From assembly GCA_028023455.1 (NCBI GenBank), contig JAQFVV010000022.1, positions 10,807,100-10,871,099 on the forward strand: a DNA stretch of 64,000 bases, in the 5' to 3' direction. Under the pieces are notes generated by a model, which saw only the letters and a program-made list of their open reading frames with translations, searched no databases and was not told the origin of the DNA. A program made the position numbers and the translations under genes. Source of the stretch: Epiperipatus broadwayi (Eukaryota > Onychophora > Udeonychophora > Euonychophora > Peripatidae). This document shows positions 27,797 to 39,117 of the stretch, piece by piece (position 1 is the first letter of the stretch; each line of letters begins with the position of its first letter).

Positions 27797-28299
27797 TAAA
27801 TATATTTGAAATCGAACTTGGCAATTCAATTTACCATGATTATTAATTTTGTATATATATATTTTTTTCATTGAATCATTTTCAGTTACTACAAGATTAC
27901 ATACTTTTTTAAAATTATATAGTCAAGTATTTGAACAGTCAAGTAATATTCAAATGCTTAATTAACCAAATTACTCCCCCCACCAAACTTTCCAGTCAGT
28001 TATATTAAAATTGAGACAAATTGTTAAGGGAAAGCCAAGTTATACAAGATTTTATGAAAAACGAAAAAAGCAAATAAAAAGCACTATAAATTTTAATTAA
28101 GATTCTTCTGCCTTCCACTCTAGATGTATAAATCTTAAATAATTTGATTAAGTTAAAATGTATACATCTAGAATTTAAACAGTAAAATTAAAGTTTGTTT
28201 AATTGAGAGAAAAAGTAAAATATCTGCCTCATTGAACACAGCAGTGTATGCAAAAATTTACACAAAAGGTAGATAGTAATATTATTTTAGAACTGGTAC

Positions 28300-28440
28300 T
28301 ATATAATATATAGCAGTGATAAATAACCACCATAAGAGATCACATGGTACTGCAAGATCTATGTATCTTATGACTTGGGATTCAAGTTTGAGATGAATGA
28401 ACCTAAAAATAGTTCCGACACAAACAGATTTAGTACTTTT
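28300..28440 (+). repeat. tRNA-derived SINE-like repeat
   Basis: TGGTACTGCAAG (about 28345) is followed by GGGATTCAAGTTTG (about 28378), fitting the box A to box B spacing of a tRNA-derived polymerase III promoter. Ends were not defined. Confidence 0.35.
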
Positions 28441-29583
28441 TTCCCAAATAAATGACCCAAAGTCAATCTAGCTAGCCATCCAGCAATGATTAGTAAATGG
28501 ATATTAATTATTTCTAGTTAGAAGACATAAATCCTTGGTTAATCTGGAATGTTAAGATAAGAGACATTGTGCTGAATATAAAGATAGAAAGTAAGATTGA
28601 ATATGATGTTGCTTTCATTACTGTTGGGTAAAGTGCTATACTTTTATAGATAGTGAGCCCATGATTACTTTTAGTTTCAAATTTGGCAGAAATCAATAAA
28701 AATATTAAACTACTTTGTGAAGCATGATACTAAATAAAAAAGGAAATATGTTAATCATACAGGTGAATAACCATAGTACATGATTTTATTCCCCCCCCTC
28801 ATTGTAAGAGATCGTAATTTTATAATTTTTATTCATATTAATATAATAAATACCAATAACAATTCTTTACTAAAATTGACTTCAAAATAAAGCAAGTAGT
28901 TATGTTAGTTTTTTTTTTTTTAAGAAAAAAGTAAAGAGAAAAACAATGGAGACAAAATGTTTTGCAAAAGCAATAAAATGGGGGGGGGGGAGCACTACAC
29001 TTATTCAATGATGTTTTGATTAAAATATGGAAGGATGGTTTCCTAGTTTATGTAAATACTGACTGTAGCTCATTTCACAACTTTTTGCTTCACTTGATTT
29101 TTGATCCATTATGATATCTTGTTTTAATAGCCAGCATTTAAAACATTACTATAAAATGTATGCTATTTGAAATATCATATTTCTAATAGTATTTATAATT
29201 GGAATCAATAAAGTTTATTTTGTTGCTAATGAAAGGAAAAAAAATATCCCATCCCTACTTCATTGTTGTAAAGTTGAATTACTTATTATTCAATTCCAAT
29301 CTGTATAATAAAATACTTAATTATCTGTTAACTAAACGAGAAAAAAATTGCATTCTTTGAAGTATATAATATGCTTTGATTATTTAGCCTGCTTTCTGAA
29401 AATTTAACATAACTGATATTTTTACATATTTATAGAGTTCTGAACTCTATAAACTAATGAGCTTGGTTTGAAAATATTAAGGTGTTTTCAATTTGAGACT
29501 CATGGTTTTGTAGTTAAGTAGAGATAAAAGGTGGTTGCTGGAGGGTTGCATTAGATCCTAAGATCTAGATGCAGTACTTTCAG

Positions 29584-29643
29584 ATTCAAGGCTCCTCACT
29601 GACAAAGGCCACAAGCCAGAAACTAGTCTGGGGGATATTGGAT
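29584..29643 (+). ncRNA. Hammerhead-ribozyme-like motif, unit 1
   Basis: Core CTGACAA at 29599-29605 (one change from CUGANGA: G8 is A). Stem II is GGC(29607-29609)/GCC(29615-29617) with a CACAA loop. GAAAC (29619-29623), a UA loop and GUC (29626-29628) follow, and the predicted cut is between 29628 and 29629. Stem I pairs the bases up to A29598 with TGGGG from 29629. A distal helix pairs ATTCAA (29584-29589) with TTGGAT (29638-29643). The G8 change should abolish cleavage in this copy. Stem III is only two base pairs, as in minimal type I hammerheads. Confidence 0.65.
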
Positions 29644-30024
29644 AAGTAGGCACTAGATGGGGATTTTATGCACAAGCCTTCTGACATCTATTGATTATTC
29701 TGGTTTGCGATGAGTGGCAATACATATAGAGAATTTGGCTTGTTTTAATAACAGTTATAAGCAAGTATAGAAAATGGTGATCATGTGATGTTTATTGGTT
29801 TAAATCCAATCCTGTCTAATAGGATAGTGGTGGCTATGGTTATTAAAGAACCAAAGTCACCAAAATGTATAGGTACTGAACTGAGTTCAGACCTATATGA
29901 CTATTGGATTGAAAATATTATGGTGCTTTCAATTTGAGACTCATGGTTTTGTAGTTAAGTAGAGATAAAAGGTGGCAGCTGGAGGGTTGCATTAGATCCT
30001 AAAATTTAGGTGCAGTGCTCTCAG

Positions 30025-30083
30025 ATCCAAGGCTCCCCACTGACGAAAGCCACAAGCCAGAAACTAGTCTGGGAATAATGGAT
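30025..30083 (+). ncRNA. Hammerhead-ribozyme-like motif, unit 2 (intact CUGANGA)
   Basis: Core CTGACGA at 30040-30046 matches CUGANGA exactly. GAAAC (30060-30064), a UA loop and GUC (30067-30069) give a predicted cut between 30069 and 30070. Stem I proximal helix is CCCA (30036-30039)/TGGG (30070-30073). The distal helix is ATCCA (30025-30029)/TGGAT (30079-30083), perfectly paired, with an internal loop between, where hammerheads usually make tertiary contacts. Stem II is weakened to GC/GC (30049-30050 with 30056-30057) with mismatches at its base, so activity may be low. Confidence 0.65.
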
Positions 30084-31679
30084 AAATAGGCACTAGATGG
30101 GGATTTTATGCACAAGCCTTCTGGCATTCATTGATTATTCTGGCTTGCACTGGGTGGAAATATGTATAGAGAGTTTTGCCTGTTTTAATAAGTTATAAGC
30201 AAGCATAGGAAATGGTGACCACGTGATGTTTATTAGGTTAATAATAATAATATAAATTTTTTGAAATAAGCATTGACTCATTGACATGGATAAGATAAAA
30301 ATTATAATTATATTTTACCAACTGCAATCTAATATTCTATCATATATTTTATAATTTTCCTCCCCTCCTTTTTCTCTCATTTTTTTCTTAAGATTGCAAT
30401 TAAGAGATATGGCATATATTTAAATTATGAAGCATGTAGTCATAAAAGGGTTAAAGATAAAATCTTTAAACAAAGTAATAAAAGTTTTAATTTTGTTACT
30501 TTTTAAGAAAAAATATAAAAAAATGTATATTTCATATATTCTTAAATGATAATAAATACCACATACGTTATATTAATGTAAGTTATTATTAATAAAAAAA
30601 ACCTTTAATAAATGTTCATCCTTAAAATTATCATTATGCTTTTTTTAAACCACTTTTTTTAATAAAATGAAACTTATTTGGCAGAGTTAATTTAAAAGGT
30701 TTTTATTAAAGTCTGTTATCCCAGTTTTGCATGTATATGATTTCAGCTGATATTCCTTTGGTACCTTTTTGCTAGAAAAAAACACAAACATAGGAATCTA
30801 TCAGCAATTTGAATCATTAGATGATATCTAATTATTATTCCTGTTGATATTACAATTCAAGTAAATTCAATTATCTTAGCTCTATGGTGATCAATATAGT
30901 ATTTGTGATATCTACTTGGTTTTAATCATAAAGATGCCAAATGAAAGGAAAGCCCATGCTCCCTCTAAGTTGTCTTACAGTGCATATTTCTTTGTTGTAT
31001 GTCCCGAATATATTCATAAAAGGTAAAATAAACACAAAATTTTAAGTGAAGGAAACTATGTCTTCTTGCTAAAATCGTTTTTGTAACTATACCAACACAA
31101 GATGCAGTCCTTTCCTTTTTTAAACACCGACTTGTGATCATATGATTCTCTTTCTTCTAATTCATTTAATAATTTAAACAAAATATTTCATTTTAAAACT
31201 TAACAAATAAATGAGTCACTTATTCCAAATTCATTCAAAATAATAAATATATATATTTTTTATTAAATAGATGACCTTTAATTATTTTCTTTATTTAGTT
31301 TAAGAAAATCTAATATTTTCCATTCATGTAAAATTTTTTTTGCAAAAATAACAACAGAAAGTAAAATCAATATAAATATGCACTTCATACTTTTCATTAA
31401 TATATTCAAAATCATATTTCTTTAAATAAGAAGAGCAACAATGCTTCTGTAAATAGATTTTATATTATGAACAAATTTTGAAATTTGAAAAATTGAATTA
31501 AATCTAAAAATATCTATTTGACTATTAAATTTTATTTAGAAAAAAAAAAAATGCAAACTTTCCTGTAAGTTACCTCAGGGAAGTGAGCTTCTGTGGATGT
31601 TTGGCTAATGAGCCTCAATCCAGATCTTCCTGCTAAAATATTTATTAAAAAAAGAAAAAGAATGAAAAAAAAATCTTAC

Positions 31680-31840
31680 CCTTTACCCCATTCTTTATAT
31701 TTATCATCAATTTCTTTTTTTTCCTTTTCTGCTTCCTTTGTAAGTTTGTTCTTTACTTCCAATTCTTCTTCAATATTTCTTTTCTTACCACTAGCATCTC
31801 TAAATACAGTTTCTGCTCTCTTTCCAGATTTTTTGCCCAA
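31680..31840 (-). CDS. BUD13: BUD13 exon, conserved ETVFRD...WGKG segment
   Basis: A 161-base exon with acceptor TTATCAG before 31840 and donor GTAAGA starting at 31679. It opens in phase 0 with LGKKSGKRAETVFRDASGKK and ends with EIDDKYKEWGKG, the final Gly codon being split two bases plus one with the next exon. Human BUD13 has ETVFRDKSGRKRN... and ELYAQWGKG at the same place, so the match is to the signature block of the Bud13 family. The stretch between is a charged, probably helical segment (EEELEVKNKLTKEAEKEKK). The opposite strand is also open over this exon, but only as a shadow. High confidence because phase, splice sites and family alignment agree. Confidence 0.93.
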
Positions 31841-33979
31841 CTGATAACATGCACATATATATACAAATAATTAGCAGATATTTAAGATAAAAAAGAATGT
31901 GTTCTTCAAGAAAAACACACAAGCAACCACACACACATTGCATAATTCAAGTTTATTTAAAATATATACATCACTCAAACACAAAAATTAACTACATATT
32001 CATTAACAAAAGTAGCTAGTTTAGTTAATCAATATTTTGTTTATTATTTCATTATTTATTTAACATATTGGATAAACTGAAAATATAAATATTAACATTA
32101 TGGTAATACTATAATAATAATATATATATAAACAAGTGATCTTTCAACAACTTAGCCTATTTTTATCTGAAAATTACTCTTAACAAAGATGCACATAAAT
32201 TAGAGATGTATATCAGTCTCATATGTTTAAATTAATGGTTTCTTATCAATAAAGTAATTCTTTATTAACTGAAAAATCATTACTATGAAATATTAATTTA
32301 TTGCAGAATGTAGGTCTCATTAAGTTTATTCCAATATTTCTGATACTAATTTCCTTAATTCATCCACTTGTTATTGAGTTCACTAAAAAGAATTCTTATG
32401 GTTTTCTAATAATGATTTTATTAGATAATGACGTGATTAAAAGCAAATATGGAGCAATCTCTGCTTAGCAGAATAAAATGAATATGCAACTTTGATCTAA
32501 GGATTTAAAGGTAGAAACTCAGTTACGAAAAGAAGAGTTAAAAATGATTGAATAAAACTGAAAAGAGATAGTCATCGACTGACTTTGAATACTTCAGATT
32601 TATTTTTGATCTATTGAAAGTCTTATATAAACTTGAAAAACAATATTATAGTCTCTTATATCAATAAATGATAGTATTTTATTTTTTCTAAAAACTTTGC
32701 TTGCCAATTCAATTATATTTCCTTGTATTATCATCATCACTTTTCAGTAAAATTTTGTAAAACTTACCATATTCAATTCTTCTAAATGAGTGTTATTTTA
32801 AATTATTTTCATGTTTGTTCTTGGCACAATAAAAAATTTATAAACTGCCTTTTTTTTTTTTATTGTTACAAAAAGGATTAAAAAATATTTATTTACAAGT
32901 AAAAGAATACAGTTAAAATAAAAAAAGGTTGATAAAAATGTACAATAATTAAAATTAGGTGTCATGCCATTTATCAGGTACTTTTGGTTTTATAATCTTC
33001 TCAAACTAATTACATTGCCAGATTGAATGAACAATTAAAAAAAAAATCAACAATACATTTTCCTACCCCTCAATATAAATTTCCTGTGCTTTTAAAGCAC
33101 TCAGATATTACTGTAAATTTAAATAAATATGGATTTTTATATGTATAGTTTTAAATGTCTAATATACAAATATATTTTGTATATTTATTTTTAAGAATAA
33201 TATAAAACTATTCAAAATATATGTTTTATTTTTATATCAATACAAAAACTGTATACTTTAATAGTAAAAAAAAATAAATAAACATTAACCAATTAGTTTT
33301 CTCCCAACTTTGTTTTATAAAATATAAATATTAAACAATAATATTGTAACTAATAATTTTAATATCTTAAAAAACATTTTTATATTATGAGAAACTATTT
33401 TTTTTCCATCTATTTAGTGGGTAAAATACAAGTCAGCTTATTCAGCAATTTGTTTCCCAACTCCTTCATTACCATTCCACATTTGATTCTATATAAAGTT
33501 CTGTAAGATGTAGCAGTTAAATTTAATCTTTTTTAACAGGTCAACTACAATAAGCATTTAAAAAAAAATCATATATCAAACAATACATCACATGATCTTA
33601 GATTACAAATTGCTAATTCATTAGAAAATTATATTTTGCCTACTTTTATGCCAACCAATGTAAGCTTTACATAATAAATAGATGCCAATGCTTAATAAAT
33701 ACTTATCCATTGCTGTCCTTAATAAGTTGCTATTTTCTAGAAGAAAAAAATTAATCAAAAGTATAGTTTAAATACAACTATTAAACTAAAGTTAAAATGA
33801 AATAAAACAGTGTTCATGGCTACAAGACATATTAATTTGTAAATTTATTTTTAAATATGTATATACATTAATTTTATTTACCACACATACTCATTTATTA
33901 TTATTAAATATAAATATTCAAGAATAATCCTTAATAATGGACAAACATAAATTTGTCCATAATATTGTTTTCAATAATT

Positions 33980-36900
33980 AATAATAGTTCCAAAACAATT
34001 ATATAAAAATAATATTTTCTTTATTGAACTGATTTTCGCCCTATATTAGGGCCTTTTCAAATACACTTTTGTAATATAATCACATGACCCATATATCTAT
34101 CAATACTCCCTCTAACGTTCATTTTACATAATCATTTTATATAATCACATATTTACATATATACTTCCCTCACCCCCAATTTTTAATATACATATTATTT
34201 TTATACAATAAATAAAATTACATCAAATACAATTCAATAATTATAAACATCACAAATATATTTGAAGATATGGTTAGTAGAAATACATGAGAAATGATAT
34301 ATAATTTAGTTTAGTGTATAAAATATGTGTATATAATTAATTTAATGGAGTTAATGTAAAGTAATATATAATTTATGGTATATATATAGAATTATTGAAT
34401 TGTATTTAATGTAATTTTATTTATTGTATAAAAATATGTATATAAAAAAATGGAGGGAGGGGGGAGTGTATATATTGAACCGGATGCTGGTTCGATTCAA
34501 TGGTTTCATTACCAAAATTAAAACCTTTTATTTTAATTAAATTTCTAATGTCAAAAAAATTTAAAATTATTTAAAAGTTGTACGTGTATTGACACACATA
34601 CTCGTTTAGGTTTAAAATATCTCATTCTATTTTTTTATATATATAAAATTGATTTCTAAAATAGTTTTCTTTTACTGCTTGTTTTTATTTTATCAAATTA
34701 ATTAAAAGCAAGCAAACTTTTTAATTACATTCCTATTTCTTTTATTTTAATCATTTTAGTTCGATTTTAAAAGCAGAGGTTTAATTTTGCGCTGTTGTTT
34801 TTATATAAAATAATCCCTGGTTAGAATTCTTAATTAGGTTTGAGCGAAAGATAAAAATTTGACCTGGCCTCAGGCGTAGAATTGAGCAACAAGAAAGTTT
34901 ACGCTGGAGATTGGAGAAAGTATAAATAACTCCAAAAGTTTGAGACAGATTATTCTTGGCTTGACTAAGCTAATTCAGTTTCTCTGTGATTCATTCAGCA
35001 TTTTATAATTTCGCTATTCACCGTTATATTAGTTTGCTGAGATTTGTAATGTTGTCAGCTCAAGCACTGAAATTCTTTTTAAAAATTTGCTGTCCCAAGA
35101 TGTCAAAATCCATTGCTATACGTATGATAACCTATAACATGTCTTGCTAATTGAACTAAGGATGGACCCCTAATTCCACGCTGCTCTTTTGTCATGCCGT
35201 GAACGTCTAAAGTAAACAAGATCCCAAAATATACCTCTACACTTGCCGTCATCAGGAAGAGAAGACATCTGAAAATACGAACTTAAAATAAAAATGTACG
35301 CTCTTTTGAAAAACTGCGTGAACTTTGCTTTACCATAAGTATTAATTCTTATTAAGCGCAATGTCAGCACGTAATACTTAAATAAGGCTAAAACCTTAGT
35401 ACATGCACCCTGAGTGCTTAATATTTACAACTTTAAATTGATTCAAAATATTTCTAAATTTAAGATCCGACTATTAACTGTTAAATCGAAAGATTTCATG
35501 ATCGTTAATGTTTAACAGAAATAGTGGACTTAATCAGTGAAGAATTTATTAGCTTGACGCTCCCAAATCATAATGCTTTAGATTTGCCATATATATAGAA
35601 AAATAGGTTGAAGATAAGAGTGGGCTGCTCTTACCCTTATAAAGTTGAATTTTGCGTTTAGATTTGTAGAGGTCTCTCTTGTAATAAATTAAGCACGCAA
35701 GGCGCATGTACTAAGGTATTAGCCTTATTTAAGTATTTATCATAAGGTAAATACATTTTTTTTTTTATTATTATTTCCAGGATAAATTTATTTTAATTAA
35801 ATCTCCTCTCAATCTAAAATAAGTGTGATGTATAACGTTTTATTAATTATTTAATCTAATATTTATTATCTGTATTTGCTTTTCCTTGTATTTTATAGTA
35901 TGTCTTGGAATCTTAGTTTTAAGATTCCAAGTTAGTTTTCCATTTCGAGCATTGGAGAGTGTATTGTGAGATTATGTTTTTATATGCTTAATATGTCTTC
36001 CTTTATTTTACTAACCATTGCTAAATACTTTAGCAGTTTTTCGTAATTTTAATTTGCTCACCTATCTGTATTTTATTATCCAATAATTAATTTAAATTAC
36101 TGTGTTTGCGCTTTTTGCAAACCGCAAATCTTTTGGCTGGCGGTTTATCGTGTTTGTTATTCTGTTTTTCTTGGTAGTGATTTTTTCTATAATTCAGATT
36201 ATATAGTCCGTAATCTTCTCTTTTCTTGTGTGACACTAACCTTGGTTGGTTTAAACATACCTGTCCATGAACGTTTTGGAGAATTATGACATTCTTAGTT
36301 CCGATGTTTCTTTTCCGGGCTAAGAAAAGCTCATCTGCACTGTTCAATTGGTTCTCCACATGCATCCCTTTTTCTAAATCTCTATAGAAAAAAAAAAGGA
36401 ATTGGTTTAGGTGAACCGCTAACAGGAAAAAAACTCTTAATTCCCATTTAAATCCTAGGTGATAGAATGTTTTTTTCTGCTAAGGCATTTAATGTTTTCA
36501 TATTTTCAATTCATATACACTCTCTGAGAATTTAACTTATAAAAATCTAGATCAAACTTTAGTATTTTGTTTACTAGATTTATTTTATCTTTTACAAGTT
36601 GCTTTAAATTTATTTGTCAAAGCGTGTACTGGGAATTTTGTTTGTAAATTTATTTTGTAATTCTAATTATTACTTTCTTGAAATGCTTGGTCAGATGTAA
36701 CTGGTTTTACCTGTCTTTTATTGAGACATTTAATTATTATTCTCAGCTTAGTTTTGACCAATCATTTGGTTGGTGATTCACCCATATTATATGTTTGTTT
36801 TCCTTAAATCAGAGATTTAATATTTTATTAATTTTAAATCACTTTCGTCAGAATATTTTCTAATTTTACTATTTCATTAAATTGGAGACATAAGTTTTCT

Positions 36901-37705
36901 CCTGTTTTATAATTTATACTCAGACCTATTAATTTTTTTTTTTGTTCTCGCATTGTAATCAACCTTGGTGATCTTAAATGTGATTTGTCCATGCAGCAGT
37001 CCTACGGCAATATGACATCATTAGTCAATAAGCTAGTGAACGCTCATTTGCGTGGTTCGTTGATTTATGCAAGAAACTTTCCATTGTTTTACCTGTCAGA
37101 ACTTTTGAATGAGAAAACCAGAATTGCTTTGGGTGAATTGTCAGCTAAAGAAAAATCTGTCCCTCCTTTTCTAATTCACTTTTAGGAAAATTAGTTTGTC
37201 TGCCTGAGCGCCGACTTTTTATTCTTTCCAGTACATGCCAGATATAACCATATTTATTTGTGTGACAATCTTTACTTTATAAATAAAACTTTAAAATTGT
37301 TTAAACTTAATTTGGATGAGTTTGTCTTATTGCTTTTATTTCCAATTGTCTGAACAATATTCTCGAGCTCTTGCTTTCTCCCTGAGTCTAGTCGGCACAG
37401 ACCATCATCCTCATCCACTTTTGATCACAGTAAACAAATTTCCCAGATACGCAGTGATCTGGTGGCACCCTCTGTGATTAAAAGGAGATCGAGTGTCCGA
37501 TACAATATATATGTAAATAGGTTATGTGATTATATAAAATGATTATGTAAAATAAATGTTAGAAGGAGTATTGATAGACATGTGATTATATTAGAAAAGT
37601 GTATTTTGAAATGGCCCTAATATAGGGCGAAAACAGGTTCAATAAAGAAAATATTTATCATTTTTATATAGTTGTTTTATTTCAATTGTATTGGAACTAT
37701 TATTA
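33980..37705. mobile_element. 3.7-kb element with long (about 190-bp) terminal inverted repeats
   Basis: The left arm (33980-34165) and right arm (37504-37705) are inverted copies. TTTCTTTATTGAAC, TTCGCCCTATATTAGGGCC and AATACTCCxTCTAAC at about 34017-34115 all recur in reverse complement at about 37560-37655. The interior has more balanced composition than the intron. It carries a hairpin at 34476-34502 (TTGAACC...GGTTCGATTCAA), a nested MITE (35375-35735), and short ORFs at 36365-36087 (minus) and 36985-37185 (plus) without recognisable domains. Long TIRs suggest a MULE-like or other cut-and-paste element, but no transposase motif was found, so the superfamily is open. Confidence 0.65.
35375..35735. 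mobile_element. MITE copy 1, nested in the 3.7-kb element
   Basis: TACTTAAATAAGGCTAAAAC at 35375 is the reverse complement of the right end (GTATTAGCCTTATTTAAGTA, ending 35735), and the match continues through TTAGTACATGC. That gives TIRs of about 35-45 bp on a 361-bp element without coding capacity. Its interior (TAATGCTTTAGATT, AGATAAGAGTGG.CTGCTCTT) matches the copy at 52881-53270. Confidence 0.7.
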
Positions 37706-38762
37706 TATTCAAAAATAGTAAAATTTAGCAGAGATAAAGGTTTCCTTTGAAATTTTAACTAGATGATTGATGAACTGTAGAAAGGCAGATTAAAGGTATT
37801 CTGTCTGTAAAAAAAAAAGATTCATAAAGTATAAATATTCAATAAGATAGATAGTATATAGCAGTAAAAAAAAAAAATCTAAAATAAATTTATAATAACT
37901 ATACTGTAAACAGAAATTTCTTAAAATTCGAACAGATTAATTCTAGTCCAAGTAAATATCACTATATTTAATTTTTTTGTTGTATCAAGTTACAGGCTAA
38001 TAACTATTAATACTTATACATTTAAGGATAATAAATTTCAATTGAATGATGCTATGATTAATAAATAAATAATAGAAGAAATGAAATATAACTGCAAACA
38101 GATTCAAACCATATGAAATTTTATAAGTTAAATGACCACAAAACAAATGAATATGTATACATTGATGATATTAAATAACATATAATACAAAAAATTGTGA
38201 AAGGAGGAGTCTCATTATCTTAACAATTATTTCTATCCTTTAAGCTATATGAATTCAAGGTACATTATCTGCATAATTTGACCCAAAATCAACTTCATAG
38301 AAATATATGGTTCTTTTTTTCTTGATCCATCATTTTTAGAAATGTCATTTTTTCACATCTAATATTGAGAAATAATAGTTCTGGTACAAGATTTTTCCTA
38401 ATGAGTATTTTTTTTTTTTATTTAAAAAATGAAAACTATTTTTTATTACTTTATTTAAAAAAATAATTATACTCATATAATTTAGAGATAACTTTCTTTT
38501 ACAATCTTTTTTTTAAAGTAACAATTCATTTTGTTCTATTTTGCAGCTCAATATTTAATTCTTTTACTTTGCATCCATGTAAATGACAATATTTATTTTT
38601 TTGATAATCCCTAAGCAAATAATTACATCTACAGAGATCTCTGTTTACATTATGCCATGCTTAGCATTATTTTCAGTTATTATTTGTAGACTGTAGTTTA
38701 ATCAATACATGGAACTTTTAATATTACTAAAAAAAATTGTTAGGTATAGTTGATACAATTTT

Positions 38763-39117
38763 ATTTTAGTGGTATTAAGAGTAATTATGATAAATAATTT
38801 TCAAATAAGCTTCTCTGTATTTTTTGGATAAAATTTGATATAATCAAATCATTTCTAAAAAAAATTATAAAATAGTATTTAACGTATAATCATTATTTTT
38901 TTAAACTAAATAATACTTTTAATTTTTTTTTCCTAATTTATGAAACTTAAGAATCGAAGCAATTTTTAAGTGAACTTTGAATTTTTGGATAAAATTTGAT
39001 ACAATACATACATTTTTGAAACTTCTAAAATTTTAATTAAATATGACATCTATATTTTTTCTTTTTGATATGAAAATCACATAAAACTGTCTGCTTTAAA
39101 TTAATACCACTAAAATA
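38763..39117. repeat. Weak fold-back with internal direct repeat
   Basis: ATTTTAGTGGTATTAA at 38763-38778 is inverted at 39101-39117. Between them TTTTGGATAAAATTTGATA occurs twice, about 163 bp apart (near 38822 and 38984). It could be an old MITE. The arms are short. Confidence 0.35.

Larger units (their letters stand above)
29470..30237 (+). mobile_element. Tandem hammerhead-bearing repeat (retrozyme-like), two units
   Basis: Two copies of the same sequence lie head to tail with a period of 441 bp. The block starting GAAAATATTAAGGTG at 29470 recurs at 29911, and both run through a hammerhead-like core to GATGTTTATT near 29800 and 30230. The first unit has an extra tail (to 29910) with TAATAGGATAGTGGTGGC. 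The second is cut after about 327 bp, so this is about 1.75 units. Small non-autonomous retroelements with tandem units of a few hundred bases and one type I hammerhead per unit are known as retrozymes; they have no proteins and give circular RNAs. No ORF is present. What I see is the repetition and the ribozyme motif. The retrozyme assignment is inference from that layout. Confidence 0.7.
16323..31679. other. BUD13 intron of about 15.4 kb
   Basis: Noncoding intron between two verified exons. It contains the U5-like fragment (20778), a GC-richer island (22850-23130), simple repeats, a 33-bp minisatellite (26707-27030), a repeat flanked by direct repeats (27568-27796), a SINE-like repeat (28300-28440) and the hammerhead tandem repeat (29470-30237). 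The rest, including 16400-20700, 23200-24350 and 30250-31600, is AT-rich DNA in which I see no gene. The 122-codon hydrophobic ORF at 21732-22100 has no family resemblance I recognise. Confidence 0.85.

Noticed and set aside
31593-31844. 83-codon + strand ORF over the second BUD13 exon
   Set aside because: The opposite strand encodes the conserved ETVFRD...WGKG block with correct splice sites; the + strand product (Ser/Phe-rich) is a shadow.
34480-34505. Possible tRNA gene (GGTTCGATTCAA)
   Set aside because: No acceptor stem, D-arm or anticodon arm at the right spacing; it is a small hairpin.
36087-36365. 92-codon minus-strand ORF (MHVENQLNSADELFLARKRN...) and the 66-codon ORF at 36985-37185
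   Set aside because: Inside the long-TIR element and perhaps pieces of its protein, but I could not recognise any domain, so I do not call them genes.
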